This document shows positions 33,160 to 46,439 of a DNA stretch of 64,000 nt, in pieces; position 1 is the first letter of the stretch; every line of letters starts with the position of its first letter. A model generated the notes under the pieces. That model made no database searches. It had not been told where the DNA came from and worked only from the letters and a program-made list of their open reading frames with translations. Source of the DNA: Calycina herbarum. Lineage: Eukaryota > Ascomycota > Leotiomycetes > Helotiales > Pezizellaceae. The translations under genes were made by a program, and so were the position numbers. Location of the stretch: positions 62,001 to 126,000 of the forward strand of contig LLEY01000028.1 of NCBI GenBank assembly GCA_001414485.1, written 5' to 3'.

Positions 33160-36100
33160 ATATTAATAACTAGAAACTAGACTTCTAAAGTCCTTATATA
33201 ACATAAGAGGTTAACCTAACTATTTTAATAATATATATAGTTATAAGTAATAACCCTAAAACAATAACTCTAGTTAGCCTAATTACTAAACAGAAAACTA
33301 TTAAAGAGAAGAAACTAGAATAGAAACGTTAATAGATTAAAAAACCTAGCTACTCTAAAGTAGAGGATATATAGAAAATATATAATATATTAGATAAAAT
33401 TAGTATATAGACATAGCAAGTTCTAATAGGATTTAAGAGACGAATTAAAACTCCTTTCCTTAGAATACTATCTAAAGATGTTATACTAAAGGAATTTAAG
33501 TAATATATTATAGTTATATTAATTAAAAAAGATAGGTTAGTATTTAGAAAATATAACTTATAACAACTATTTAGTATATTATTCTAAGAATAAAGGGAAC
33601 TTAATATAACTAGATAGGCTAAGACAGAACTAGAAGAATTATACTATCTATTAGTAGGAGAACTATAGTTTATAGAAACAGTTTAGGAAATAATAGTATA
33701 ATAGATACGATATAAACTAAGTCCGACTTTAGACTAGTTATTATAGAAGCGATTTAAAGGAATATTACTAGAGCCTGCTAGAATAGTAGAATATTATCAG
33801 ATATACGAAGTAGTATTATCAGATGAAGAAGGAGTAGTATTCTTTCCTTAGTCCTAGATATAAGCTGTTAAAGAAAAGAATTTAAGAGATAATATATTTA
33901 AAGTTTACTATATAAAACTAGAGATAAGTATACTAGAGGCTACTTTAGATTATCTATATATAGGAGAACTATAGTCTATAGAAGCTATTTTAGAAACCAA
34001 ATATAAATAGATCTAATATAACTATAGATAAATACTATAGTAATTTATAAGAGAAATTCCTAAAACTATAGAAATCGTAGAATATAGATTAGTATATAAG
34101 GTAGTATATACTAATAAAGAAAGAGTAAGATTCTTTTTATAATATAAGAACAAGGAGAGAAAGAAGTATAATCGAGAAAATCGATCTTTCAAAGTCTAAT
34201 ATATTAAAGCAAAGTTAGACGCTACTTTAAAAGAAAGATAGTTAATAATAACTATAGAAATAAGAGAGAAAAAGTTATAAGTTATAATAGACTTAGAAGC
34301 AACAAGTAACTTTATTTTCCTAATAGCTTAAGAGAAGCTAAATATCCTAATTAAAGAAATAAGACTATATCGATTAGGAGTAGTTAATAGAACAGACGTT
34401 ATATATTAAAATAAGATTATTAATTAGTAAACTATTCTAATAAAAATCAATATTAAAAGATACTGCTTAGATATATAATTCGATATTATTAAAATAGGAA
34501 GTAAGAAAGTAATACTTAGTATATTATAGATTTAAGAACATAATCTAGAAATCGACTAGAAAGCTAGGAAGATAACTTTTAGTCGATATAAATATAAGGG
34601 TTCGCGTTTATAACTTTAAGGCTAGAACAAGGTTAGCGCTACCTCTTCTAAAGCGCTAGGACACCTTGTCTAGGGTCCTCTATAGGTTAGTAAGAAAGCT
34701 GATAACAAAATACCTATGTAGTATAGAGAATTTAAAGCTTTGTTTAAAAACCTAGAAGACTTGTAAGCCTTACTAGAACATCGCTTATAAGATTATAAGA
34801 TTAAATTAAAAGAGGGTTATTACCTCTTAAAGCAGAAGCTTCAGTTATATAACTAGAAAAGCCTATAGAGAATAGAAAGTTATATAAAGGAAGGTATTAA
34901 GAAGAGATATATTAGAAGATCTAAGTTACTAATTACCTTAAATATACTTATTATTAAGAAGAAAAACAACTTAGATAGAAGAGTATATATTAATTATCGA
35001 GAAGTAAATCACGCTATAGTTAAGGACGCTTATCTACTACTACCTAGCTAATACTTATAGAATAAGTTAGGCAAGGTAGTACGATTTATAAAACTAGATT
35101 AACAAAACGCTTATAGACTTATATAAATAAAAGTTAGAGACGAATAGAAGACAGTATTTACCTTACTATTAAGCTTTTATAAGTATATAGTTATACTATT
35201 TAGACTCTATAACATACTAGCTATATATTAGAGATAAAACAATAACATTTTAAGAGATCTTCTAAAAGTAATAGTAATTTATTACCTAGATAATATCCTA
35301 ATCTTCTTAAAGAAAGAAGAGGAATATAAGAAACACGTTAGAGAAGTTTTACAACGACTTATAAAAGTAAACTCTCGATTAAAACTCTTAAAATACAAGT
35401 TTAGAGTAACTCGAATACTTTTCCTAGAATAGGTATTTAACCTAGAAAAAATAGAAATAGATCTAGTAAAGATCTAAGATATCTTAAACTAGAAATTACT
35501 AGAGAATATAAAAGATATATAGTCCTTCTTTAGATTTATAAACTTTTGTCGTCTGTTTATATAAGACTATACAAAGATTACTAAACTAATGTTAGTACTA
35601 GTTAAGAAAGCTATTAAGTTTATATAGAGTAAATAGATAGAGAATACTTTTTAGAAAATCAAAGTAAGGTTTATAAAGAAACCTATTCTATATAATTTCA
35701 ATATAGATAAACCTAGTATAATTAAAACAGATGTCTTAGACATAGTAGTAGGTGTAATTTACTTATAACTAAATAATAAAGAGAAACTTATACTTATTAT
35801 ATATTATTCTAAAACATTTAACCTAGTATAATAAAATTATAATATATTTAATAAGGAACTGCTTACTATAGTATTAGCTTTAGAATACTAGAGAATTTAT
35901 TTATAGCTAATAAAATACCTAGTTATAGTTTTATCTAACTATAAGAACCTTAAGACGTTTACGATAACTAAGGAACTTATAATAAGATAATTAGCTAGAT
36001 AGTCAGAGATATTAAAAGGATTTAATATTATTATTTAATATATAAAGAGAACGTTAAATACTTAGGCTAATGTTCTTAGCTAGAAACCTAGATATAAGGG

Positions 36101-37510
36101 AAATAAAGAGTATAAGAAGATTATAATCTTAAAAACTCTTAAGAATAGAGACTTAGTACCTACTATATATAAGATAGTAGTAATAAATAACATCTAGATA
36201 AATAAGATTTAGAATATATATAAAGGTTATAATTAATATATAAGAGGGAAATTATAGGTTCCTAGCTTATATATAAAGGAGTTTATATAAGAATACTATA
36301 CTATACTTGCTTATAGTTACTAAGGAATTCGTAGAACCCTCTAAAGGATAAGATAATACTACTATATTAATCGGTTATCTACGATAGTTAAAGAAGTAGT
36401 AGTAGAATATAATACCTATACTAAGAATAAGGCTTCCTACTATACTTCTTATAAACAGATAAACACTACTCTAATACTATAAATACCTTAGAAATTAATA
36501 TCTATAGATTTTATTATTAAACTACTAAAATCTAAAAACCTAATAACAAGAGTTAAATATAATACGATCCTAGTTATTATAGAACGACTTACTAAGTATA
36601 TAATTCTTATAGTATATATAGAGTTAAGTATAGCTAAGGAATTAGCATTTGTATTCCTTAGAGAAGTAGTCTTAAGATATAGACTACTAGAAGAAATACT
36701 CTTAGATAGAGACAAGCTCTTTACCTTGAAATTTTAGATCGCTCTTATAAAACGATTAGGTGTAAAAAGAAAGCTCTTTATAGCTTTCTACCCCTAAATA
36801 AATAGAGGAAACGAACGGATAAATTAAGTAGTTAAAACATACCTTCGTTATTATATAAACTACTAGTAAGATAACTAGGTAGAACTACTACTCTTAGCAT
36901 AGTTTACCTATAATAGTTTAGTAACGGAAACAACACTTATTACGCTATTCTACGCTAATTTTAAGTATAAATTATTAGTATATTAAGAACCGCTATCTAC
37001 GACTATCGATAACTAGCTTACTTATATTCACGTCTCGAAAATCAAAGAGCTATATAAGGAACTTATAGAGGATTTATAATTCATAGCTGAAAGAAATATA
37101 TACTACTATAATAAACGACGTAGTTAGGAGCTAACGCTAAAAGAGAGGGATAAAGTCTACTTAGTATAGAAAAACATCGATATAAAAAGACTAAGTAATA
37201 AATTAGATTATAAAAAACTTAGACTATTTAAAATTAAACACGTTAAAAGACCTTTAAATTATAAATTAGTACTACTAAGAATAATAAATATCTATCTAGT
37301 ATTCTATATATCCTTACTCGAACTAGTACTACTAGGAGTACTACTAGCTCTAATTATAGAAATTCAACTAGTTAATCTAAATACTAAATATAAAGTCGAA
37401 AGGATTCTTAACTATAAGATTATTAAAGACAAGATTAAGTATTTAATTAAATAGTTAGATTACCTATACTTAGAAAACACGTAGGAACTAAAAGGTAACC
37501 TTAACTATTA
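33160..37510 (+). pseudogene. Element D pol remnant (PR-RT-RNaseH-IN-chromodomain)
   Basis: Protease near 34,275-34,315 reads IIDLEATSNFI, a D-S-G-A-type site with Ser and Gly changed. RT at about 34,700-35,560 has the catalytic box YLDNILIF with only the second Asp lost. RNase H lies at about 35,690-36,080. Integrase lies at about 36,240-37,100. A clear chromodomain at about 37,385-37,500 has YKVERILNYKIIKDKIKYLI followed by a mutated aromatic core. Former Trp/Gln codons are TAG. The enzyme cannot be functional. Confidence 0.85.
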
Positions 37511-38207
37511 CTAGGAGGAACTTCGGAAGTTCTACTACTAAAACCTAGAGTTACTTACATTTCGTAGTTAGAAGAGAAAGCCTTAAGAAAAGCTGAATCA
37601 AGGGTCAGCTTAGTAATAAAAGCAGGGTCGTTGAGAGAGGAAGGGGCCGCTAGCTAGGCGACTTCTAATTCCCTCTCTTCTTTCTCCTTCTCTACTCTTT
37701 CTTTCTCGTCAGCCTTATCAAGTTCTTATAGGTTAGTAAGACTATAATAGAGTATCTCTTACTCCCGCTCTATAAGGAAGCGTTATTATTTTCGTAGGCG
37801 AAGGATCTTCTACATAGCTTCTTTCTAAATCTTATAAGCTGTCTCTTCCTCCTCCTATAACCTCCGCTTCTAAGTATTAATAGATTCCTACTTAAAAAGT
37901 AAGGGTATTCGATTTTACGACTCGACATTATAGGATTTGCTCTTCCTAGTATACTCGGAATACTTAGAACTACTAAGAACGCTGATACATCGACGACTGG
38001 TTTTCGTATTTATATAACAAGTATAAGGAATTATTTCGCATCTTAAACGTTTGATTCGAAGAGCGTTAAGGGTTCTATATTATTTAAGCTTGTCTTTCAA
38101 GAGAGGTGTTAACGACATAATAGGAACTAGGGAGGCCGCTAGCCTCTTAACGATATTTCTTAGGCTGTACTTAAGCGTAGGGACACGCTAGTCTAAGAAG
38201 GGGATAG

Positions 38208-38670
38208 TGTTACAAATCATAGTATACGTAGTAAGTAGTCTAGACAGCGTTCTAATAGAATAAGGTATAATATCTAAGAAAGGAAAGTAATATAAGAGGA
38301 AATCAGTAATATAGAGGATATTAGAGATTTTAGGATCTTACTATTATAGTAATATTAGAAGTTACGTAGGGTTATATAACGTAATCGCCTATATTGCTCT
38401 AATCGCCTTAATCGCGAGCGACGCGAGCGACGCGAGCGATGTAAGCAACGTACTTAGAAACGAAGGTTCTATATAAGACTAGTATATCTGCTATTAGATA
38501 AGAGCTTCGTGCTTAACTTTAGTTATTAATCTTATTATATTATTTAATATCTTTAATATAAGTAACGAGTTCACTTCTAAGTAAACAACCCGGCGTATCT
38601 ATACTTCTTACCTATATACCAACCTTCGAGACTTAGTCATCTTTGTTTAGTTCGTTTGAGTTTCGTTATA
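38208..38670 (+). repeat. Element D 3' LTR (463 bp)
   Basis: Starts TGTTACAAATCATAG and ends TTTCGTTATA, then the GTTAG duplication. It has the same length as the 5' copy. Confidence 0.95.
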
Positions 38671-39844
38671 GTTAGCGCTGCCGCCTTTTATTAGTTAGCC
38701 CTTACCTATAGCGTAGAGGTTTTCTCGCTCTCTGTTTTTAAGATTAATAAACGACTTAAGGAACTCGGCTAACCCTCTAAAGACCTTCGGAGTTTATACT
38801 ATATAGAGAGAGATCTAATAGAAGGTAAGAACGATTAGTAGCTAATAGCTGTTGAACTTTACCTTTGTAAAGCCTCTTTAGACGATATCTAGAAGGTACT
38901 TATAAAATACGAGAACCCTAGGAAGTAGGTTAACTCTAAAATATTACTTTCTCTTTATTTAAAGAAGTGGTTGTCTCGACTATTTAACTGCTAGAAAGTA
39001 GATATACTTCTACCTTACTAGGATTATAACTTAAAGATCGACTTAAAGCCTAGTTCTTCCCCTTCTTATAGACCGCTATATAATATGTCTGTCCTAGAGC
39101 TAGAGGTCTTATAGAAATATTTAGACGAGTAACTTTAAAAAGGATTTATTTAAGTAAGTAAATCCCTAGTAGCCTCCCCGGTCCTGTTTATAAAGAAGCT
39201 AGGCGGAGGCCTATGTTTTTATATCGACTACTAAGCCTTAAATAATATAACGATTAAGAACTAATACCTAATACCCCGAATCTAGAAGATACTCTAGAGG
39301 CTTAGTAAAGCTAAGTACTATACTAAGGTAGATGTTATTATAGCCTTTAATTATATCTGAATTCATAAGAGAGATAAGTAGCTTACTGCTTTTAATACTC
39401 GCTATAGCCTTTTTAAGTCTCTATTTATACTATTCAGCCTTTTAAACGCGCTAGTAACGTAGTAGGCTAGAATTAATAAGGTCCTTCGCCTATTCTTAGA
39501 TATCTTCTATACTACCTATATCGATAATATACTTATCTATTTAGACGACCTAGATTTACACTAGAAGCATATCGAGCAGGTGTTTAAGACTCTTAAAGAG
39601 GCTAGTTTTCACTTAGATATTAAGAAATATTAGTTCGAAGTTTAGAAGGTTAACTACCTTAGTATAATTATCTCTACTAACAGCGTATAAATAGACTCTA
39701 AGAAGATCTTAGCTATTATAAACTAGGAAACTCTAGCTAACCTTAAAGACTTTTAAGCGTTCCTTAACTTCTCTAACTTTTACCAGCGTTTCGTTAAGAA
39801 TTTTTCAAAGCTAGTAAAGCTACTAAACTTACTATCTAAGAAAG
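38671..39844 (+). pseudogene. Element C, part 2: protease end and RT
   Basis: Continuation of the C pol after D. RT at about 39,100-39,840 shows VLFIKKLGGGLCFYIDY, KAKYYTKVDVIIAFNYI and the catalytic box YIDNILIY (second Asp changed to Asn), followed by KIEQ-type thumb text. The segment ends at the GAAAG duplication of element F. Confidence 0.85.
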
Positions 39845-40125
39845 TGTAATAGTACGAAACGGATACTACTATAAAAGAGGTATATAGAAGTACGTTCGAT
39901 AGAATAACATATCCGAATACTAGGCTCTGATACAAAGGAAAAGACTAAATTAGTCTTTCCTTAAGAGAGAGTAAGAGTATCTATATATAAGAGAGCTAGA
40001 TAATAACAAAAGTCTGTACCGATCCGGCTCTAACAATTCCGAAACCATCTATGCTATACTATACTCGGCACGTATTCTTGGCTGTTCCGATAGCTCGGCA
40101 ATTCTATTAATAGCTGGCTATTACA
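39845..40125 (-). repeat. Element F 3' LTR (281 bp)
   Basis: Plus-strand reading starts TGTAATAGTACGAAACGG and ends GGCTATTACA. The adjacent TTCCTCTCCCTTG is the complement of the polypurine tract, which fixes the orientation as minus. Confidence 0.9.
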
Positions 40126-40739
40126 TTCCTCTCCCTTGAAAAAGACTCGTCCTCGAGTCTTCGTATTATTAGTATAGTATCGGTAGGCGGTGTCTATAGG
40201 CGGTAGTATTAGTAGTAGAAGGATTGTTATATAGAATACGGTTTATTAAGTAAGGTGTTTAGCAAAAGGTAGGATACGAGTCGTAGCCGGCCTTATTCGT
40301 AGATATTGTCTATATCGGGTGTTTCCTACTAAAAGCAAAGCATTTACTAAAAGAGTATATAGTCTAACCTCTCGATTATTCTACATATTAGAGGGGATTT
40401 AGACAGGAGTCGGAGGCAGAAGAGTCGGAATTTAGAAGTTGATATCGTAGAAGATAGTAATAACTTAGCTAAGAGGTTACTTATTAGCGTACTTCTTCGA
40501 TTCGTAACTAATTTATATCTGATTTAAATTAGACTTCTAGAATCTAGCTAGAAGGTAAAAGAAAGTAAGGACTCCTTACTAAAGTAGGGAGTCGGAGGTA
40601 GAGTATTAGCTAGTTAAATGTTATTACTAATAATTATCTAATACCTTGTTTTCCTACTAATTTAGGGTACTCTATAAGGACTTAGTTTTATCTTCTCTTT
40701 AAATAGTAGAAAAGGATTCGCGTTTAAGTAGTAGGAGGT

Positions 40740-42189
40740 TCGGTGTTATACTAGATAAGGATTAAAAGGTAGTCTTTTTAACTAAAGTGGTTATACTAAC
40801 TAGCTTAGTCGTATTAGCTATATATAACTCAGCGTTTTAGCGTCTTTCCTTATCTAGAGCTAGAAGATCTACTACTATTTTAACAAAGTTATAGTTCTAA
40901 CATCTCTTAAGTATAGCAGCTAAGTTTCGTAGCTATAGTATAATCTTTTCCTATATATAGAAGAACCGTTCTAACTCTAGTATCTCTCCGAGTATAGCTA
41001 TACTTGAAAATCAACCTCTGAAGTTAGTAAACGTTTCTTCACCTTTAGTATCATCTATCTATAAAGCCTAGAAGGCGTTCTATATATCCTTTATCTCGTA
41101 TCCGGTTAAGAAATATAAATCTAAAAGTTTAATTATATCTTAATAATCGTAGAAAGTAATATAAATCGACTCAGACTCGTATCTAGGCTTAAGGTAGTTC
41201 CTAGCGTAGCCTGTAGTTGTTCTCTAGATAAGAGCCTTTCGAGTTAGTATAGTATTATAATAATCGGCGTTTACTAGGAGTCTATCGTATACCGATATCT
41301 TCTATTATTAGTAGGTAGGTAAGGTACTATTATTCAAGGGTTTAATTCTTTCTATAATCTTGCTTTTAGCAGTTCAGGGTAGGAGCGGATTCGGGGTGTC
41401 TTCTAAGGCTAGGAGAGTAGTCTACTATCGAGGGAAGGTATTAGAGGTAGGATCCCTTAAGTAAAAAGGGTCTCGCGTAGTACTTGAAGGCAAAAGAGGC
41501 TCGGGATCGATTCTAGGTAGATTCGTAGAGGCTAGTTAGAGTTTGCTTATTATCCTTTCTAACTAGGCGAATCGATCTTTATTATCTTAAAGTTTTTCTT
41601 CTAAGCCTTATACTATACCTCGTATCTCGTCTATATTAGAAAAGTCTCGGTTATCTTTAGGGTTTCGAGCAGGTTGCTTTTCTTTCTAGGACCTTTTGTT
41701 TTTAGGTATACGAGTACGGTTCGTAGACCTTTCGGAGAGGGGTCTACTAGCTTCCCTAGTAGGTTGCTTAACGCTCTTAAGCAGAGCTTTAGAGGGACCT
41801 AGGGTCTCTTCTTATTCTAGTATATCGTATACCGTTTAGGGGGATTAAGGGGTAGATTTAGGAGCCTTCTAGGTAACTATATATCGTCGACTGTTTATAT
41901 CTTATATAGTAATCCCTATATAGAGAGGGTTATTAGGAGTCTTAGAAACACTTAGTATATTCCACTTCTATTGACGTAAGAACCGCCTACGATTTTACTA
42001 GCTAACTATTCAGATACTAAACCCCGGTGTTACTAGCTGTCTAGGTAGTCTCTAATTACCTAGCTATTTAAGGTTGTCGATATACTAATCCGAATCTAGG
42101 CTGAATCGAATTCGAAGTAAGTACGCTAGCGCGCTCGAGTAAGATATTATAACAGGCCGTCCCCGGCGGAGTCGAATTTAGTCTTTTAA
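40740..42189 (-). pseudogene. Element F gag remnant
   Basis: Minus-strand gag-type sequence colinear with H 59,020-60,488. It has stops on all frames. No pol follows it. Confidence 0.7.
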
Positions 42190-42470
42190 TATAATAGTAC
42201 GAAACAGATACTACTATAAAAGAGGTATATAGAAGTGCGTTTAATAGAATAACATATCCGAATACTAGGCTCTAATACAAAGGAAAAGACCAAATTGGTC
42301 TTTCCTTAAGAGAGAGTAAGGGTATCTATATATAAGAGGGCCGGATAATAACAAAAGTCTATACCGATCTAGCTCTAACAATTCCGAAACCATCTGTACT
42401 ATACTATACTCGGCACGTATTCTTAGCTATTCTAATAGCTCGGCAATTCTATTAATAGCTGGCTATTATA
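42190..42470 (-). repeat. Element F 5' LTR (281 bp)
   Basis: Plus-strand reading starts TATAATAGTACGAAACAG and ends GGCTATTATA, followed by the GAAAG duplication. It has the same length as the other copy; differences are transitions. Confidence 0.9.
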
Positions 42471-44822
42471 GAAAGGCACGCGCTAGGATTAGTCTAAGGT
42501 TTATAAGAAGGCGTTCTAAGTACTTAAGTAAGCTTTTACCTCTATACCGATATTAAAGTACTTTAACTCTAAGAAAGAAGCTATTATAGAATACGACTCC
42601 TCTAACTACGTCTCGTCTAGGATATTATCCTAATACTATAATAGGGTTTTATACTCTATAGCCTTTATATTAAAAGTCCTTAACCTAGCTAAGTATAACT
42701 ACGAGATCTACGATAAGGAACTACTTACTATAGTACGTTTATTCGAGTCCTAGCGTTCAGAGTTAGTCGGTATAGCGTACTCTATTACAGTTATTACTAA
42801 CTACTCAAACCTAAAGTACTTTATAACTACTAAGCAACTTACTCGCTACTAAGTCTAATAGAGTGAGTTCCTTTCCGAATTCGACTTTAAGATTACACTA
42901 GTCTTAGCAAAGCAGAATAGAAAGTCAGACTTCTTTATACGCTGCTCTTAGGACCTTCCGAAGAGGGATAATAACTCTCGTATCTTATACCAGCAGCAGT
43001 CACTTCTTAAACCTTAAAATTTAAACCCCGCTATTCGCCTTATATCCCTTGACAACGATAGCGAATCAGAAGACGAAGAACTCGAGCCTAACTTAGAATC
43101 TACTCTATCTACCGAGTTAGAACCTAAATCAGAACCAGAGGATAAAGATAAATCCTATAACTATGCTTTAGCTAGGATATTAGAGAAGGGGTATAAAGAA
43201 GACCCCTTTTAGAAGAGGATTTCTAAGGAAATAAGTAGAGAGGATCGTACCCCCTATTCCAAGGAAGTCGCGCTATCCGAGTATACTATTATCGATAATA
43301 GGTTACACTTCTAAGATAGGCTCTATATCCCGGATATAGAACTTCGTATATAGCTTCTTTAGAAAGTCTACAACTTAGTCGAAAGTAGACACCCTAGCAA
43401 GAACAAGCTATTTAAGTTAGTCTCCTAATACTATTAGTAGCCTAGATTATATAAGAATATAGCCCAGTTTTACTAAGCGTGCGAAAGCTGCCTTCGTAAT
43501 AAGCATTCTCAGCTACGTTACTAAGGCACTTTAAAACTACTCCCGATACTACTTCAAAGATAGAGAGACCTATTAGTAGATTTCATAGAACCTATTCTAA
43601 AAGTAGAAGGATTTAACACTATTATAGTAATAACTAACCGCCTTACTAAGGACTGTTATATTATCTCTTACCGTTCTACTATAACTGCCGTCGACCTTAC
43701 TCGCTTGTTTATATAGAAGGTATAGAAGCTCCATAGCTTATCAGACACGCTCGTCTCCGATCGAGGACCCTTGTTCGTCTTAGACTTTTAGAGAGCAGTC
43801 TACGATATACTTTATATTCGAGTAGACCTTTCTATAGCCTATTACCTAGAGATAGACAGCTAAACAGAAATTGTAAACAAATCTATAGCTAAATACCTTT
43901 GCTAATATATCGCCTTTACTTAAGCTGATTAGGTACAGTTCCTACTATTAGCAGAGTTCGCTTTATAAAACACAGTTACTACTATAACTAACATGTCCCC
44001 GTTCTTTATAAATCACAGCTACTACCCTCGTATAAGTTTCAGCCTACCTCGATCACCTACACTTACCTCTTAAAACGCTCTTATAAGGAGAACGTTCGCT
44101 TAAAAGATAGAGAATATCTTAAAGTTATTATAAACGAATCTACTTATTACAAGAGACACTATAGAAGAGGCAGCTAATACTAACCGATCGCCTATACTAG
44201 CTTACCGCGTTAGTAATCTAGTTATACTAAGTATAAGGAATATTAAGTCTATAAGACCTATTTCTAAGTTCGATACCAGGTATATTAGTCCTTTTCGAGT
44301 ACTCTAAGTTATTAACTCCTACTCTTATAAGCTCGACTTACCTGTAGAGTTATAGTCTATCTACCCGGTTTTCTATACTAATTTATTACGCCTCTCCGCT
44401 AGTGCTCCGTTACCTAGGTAATAAAACCCTCTACTACTACTAGTTACTATAAGCGATGACGGTTACTCTCTTTAGGTAGTAGAGGAGATAGTAGATTCTC
44501 GAAGGTAGAATAGAGGTTTTAAGTACCTTATTCACTAGCGTAGATATAACGAGAACGAGAATACTTAGGAACCTTTAGTAAACGTTATTAGTAGTACTAA
44601 CTCTATTCGTACGTTTGAGAGCAGATTCTCTATAAAGCTTAAGCCTACTAAGGACGAACGATTACGAGCTTTCTAAGAGCTCTATAATAGTATATATATT
44701 TAAGAGAAGGAGGGACCTTATATTAAGATTCAAGTTTAGTAAATAAGTTCGGCTATTTTTCGGAAATTGGTTCGCATACTGTGTAGTTTAGTTAAATAGC
44801 CTTCCTACTTAGAGAACTCTTC
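42471..44822 (+). pseudogene. Element C, part 3: RNase H, integrase, chromodomain and start of 3' LTR
   Basis: C resumes with RNase H (about 42,540-42,960, including YDSSNYVSS and LEFSE-like text in mutated form). Integrase follows at about 43,300-44,100, then a chromodomain at about 44,450-44,580 (VVEEIVDSRR then a mutated aromatic core). A polypurine-like tract AAGAGAAGGAGGGACC precedes the 3' LTR, which starts at 44,721 and is cut at 44,822 by element E. Confidence 0.85.
44721..44822 (+). repeat. Element C 3' LTR, first 102 bp
   Basis: Matches the first 102 bp of the 5' LTR of C. The remaining 35 bp are at 50,291-50,325 on the far side of element E. Confidence 0.9.
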
Positions 44823-45064
44823 TGTTAAGGGTTACACCTGTGGAATAAGTCTCGGAGTACTCCAGCGACGCATTCACGTGACCTCGCTTGGCAACGCATG
44901 GACGTAACAGAACCTTCGAGAGTACCCTTAGTAGAACTCTCTAGAAAGAGCTAACTAAGTATATAAGTTAGTAAGGACTCTAGCTTAGAAAGGACAATCG
45001 AATCTTCTTATATATAGACAGCCTCTATAGTTTAATTCATTAGCACTTACTATAAGCTCTGACA
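44823..45064 (+). repeat. Element E 5' LTR (242 bp)
   Basis: Starts TGTTAAGGGTTACACC and ends AAGCTCTGACA. It differs from the 3' copy by about 15 transitions and no indels. Confidence 0.95.
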
Positions 45065-45090
45065 TTAGATTCGATTTAAAAACAACGGGC

Positions 45091-45270
45091 CTTTATAATA
45101 ACACTAGAACATATTAGGCTATTTTAGTAATACTAGAATATAACAGGCCTTTATAGTAATATTAGAACATATTAGGCTATTTTAGTAATACTAGAACATA
45201 TCGGGCCTTTATAGTAATACTAGAACTTATAAGCTATTTTATAGTATTTATAGAACTTATAAACAATAGA
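45091..45270 (+). repeat. Tandem repeats in the element E leader
   Basis: About six units of 28-31 bp, alternating two types, one with CTTTATAGTAATA then CTAGAACATA and one with CTATTTTAGTAATA then CTAGAA. The pair forms a higher-order repeat of about 58 bp. It lies between the 5' LTR and gag. Confidence 0.85.
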
Positions 45271-45289
45271 AGAACTATAAGAAGGCGGT

Positions 45290-46400
45290 ATACTAAATCA
45301 GCTACCTGCCTAGTTCCTATAGTATATTCAAGAGCAGTAGAATCAGTTAACATCTGCCTAAGAGGATAATCGTCTACGGATTATAAATAAGTAAAAGAAG
45401 AATAAGAAAGCTCGCTTATAGATAGTCTACAACGACAATAAACCTAGGAAATCTCTTCCTCTGCTACTAGAATTCTATAGAGACTCGGATAAGCTAGAAG
45501 CTTAGTTATAATAAGCATAAGCTAAAATCGAAGTCGACTACTATAGATATACTAAATACGTTAAGTTTTAGGCACTTAACAGATCTCTATAGAGTAAGGC
45601 ACTCCGTAGAATAGAAGCATAGGTATAGGAACAGGGCAAGCCAGAGCTAGCTAATAGTAGTGATTTCTTAGATCGAGTAGAGTTTGTATTTAGAGACCTA
45701 TAAGCTAAGGAAAGAGTGTAACGAAAGCTAGAATCCTTCTACTAGAGCTTAAGACTATTCCTAGAGGTCTTTATAGAATAGCAAGCCCTGCTTATAAAGT
45801 CTAGAGAAGGATCTTAGCTAGACAACGTAAAGAAGGTGTCTCTTAACCGAATCCTTAGCGACGAGTTAGTTAAGGCAATGATTATAGTTCCTTCTTAACC
45901 TAACTTCGAGTCTTACTACTCTATTATTAAAGAAACGAACGACTGCTTAAGAGCTTATAAAGCTCGAACATTAAGATCTAGGGCCTAGACTCTTCTAAAA
46001 ACACTATAGACCTCTTAGAAACGCTCGACGGATACTATATAGCAGGTAACGAGTAGTAATATTATTAATAGACCGAAAGTCACCTATAAGGTATCTGTAG
46101 AGTGTATAGATTAGGAACTAGCACCTACTAAAGTCTTAACAACTAGTACTAAGCGTGCTAAATAGGTGTCCTAGGAAGAACAAAGCAACTATGCCTATAC
46201 TAGTCGCTGTCTTCGCTATAGAGCTACTAGTTATTTTGTTTAAGAATGTCTATATAGACTACTAAGGCGACCTATAACAGCGGATTCGGTCTATAAACAG
46301 AAGGCAGAGGTTAAGGAGGTAGCGCTAGAATTAGAAGAAGAAGACGGTAATATCTCCTCGGATTCGAAAAACTAGTAGCTCTTATTAGAAAGCGTAGGTA
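45290..46400 (+). pseudogene. Element E gag remnant
   Basis: Gag-type remnant rich in charged residues, with a damaged knuckle near 46,205-46,250 (CLRYRATSYFV then EC), in which Cys and His were changed to Tyr. Stops, mainly TAG, interrupt it. Confidence 0.7.
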
Positions 46401-46439
46401 GGGGCAACGAAGGGAGTTGTTAGTAATAGACACTTAGAG

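Larger units (their letters stand above)
31351..38670 (+). mobile_element. Element D: complete Ty3/gypsy chromovirus, 7320 bp
   Basis: Bounded by 463-bp LTRs and the exact duplication GTTAG (31346-31350 and 38671-38675). A polypurine tract AGAAGGGGATAG precedes the 3' LTR. It is inserted into the protease region of element C. It is the best-preserved full copy of the family that also includes I (inverted) and G. Internal order is gag, protease, RT, RNase H, integrase, chromodomain, then a long 3' non-coding stretch of about 650 bp. Confidence 0.95.
39845..42470 (-). mobile_element. Element F: internally deleted LTR element of the H family, 2626 bp
   Basis: Bounded by 281-bp LTRs and the exact duplication GAAAG (39840-39844 and 42471-42475), inserted in the RT region of C. 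LTR ends and internal ends match element H, and like H it is inverted. Its interior is only 2.06 kb against about 7 kb in H. It keeps the region next to the polypurine tract and the gag region (homologous to about 59,020-60,488 of H), plus a short patch like H around 58,140-58,380. RT, RNase H, integrase, chromodomain and the H accessory gene are absent. It is therefore non-autonomous and would have needed enzymes from another copy. Confidence 0.88.

Noticed and set aside
36488..36715. Minus-strand 75-codon frame inside element D
   Set aside because: It is the complement of the D integrase coding region and arises from RIP-made base bias.
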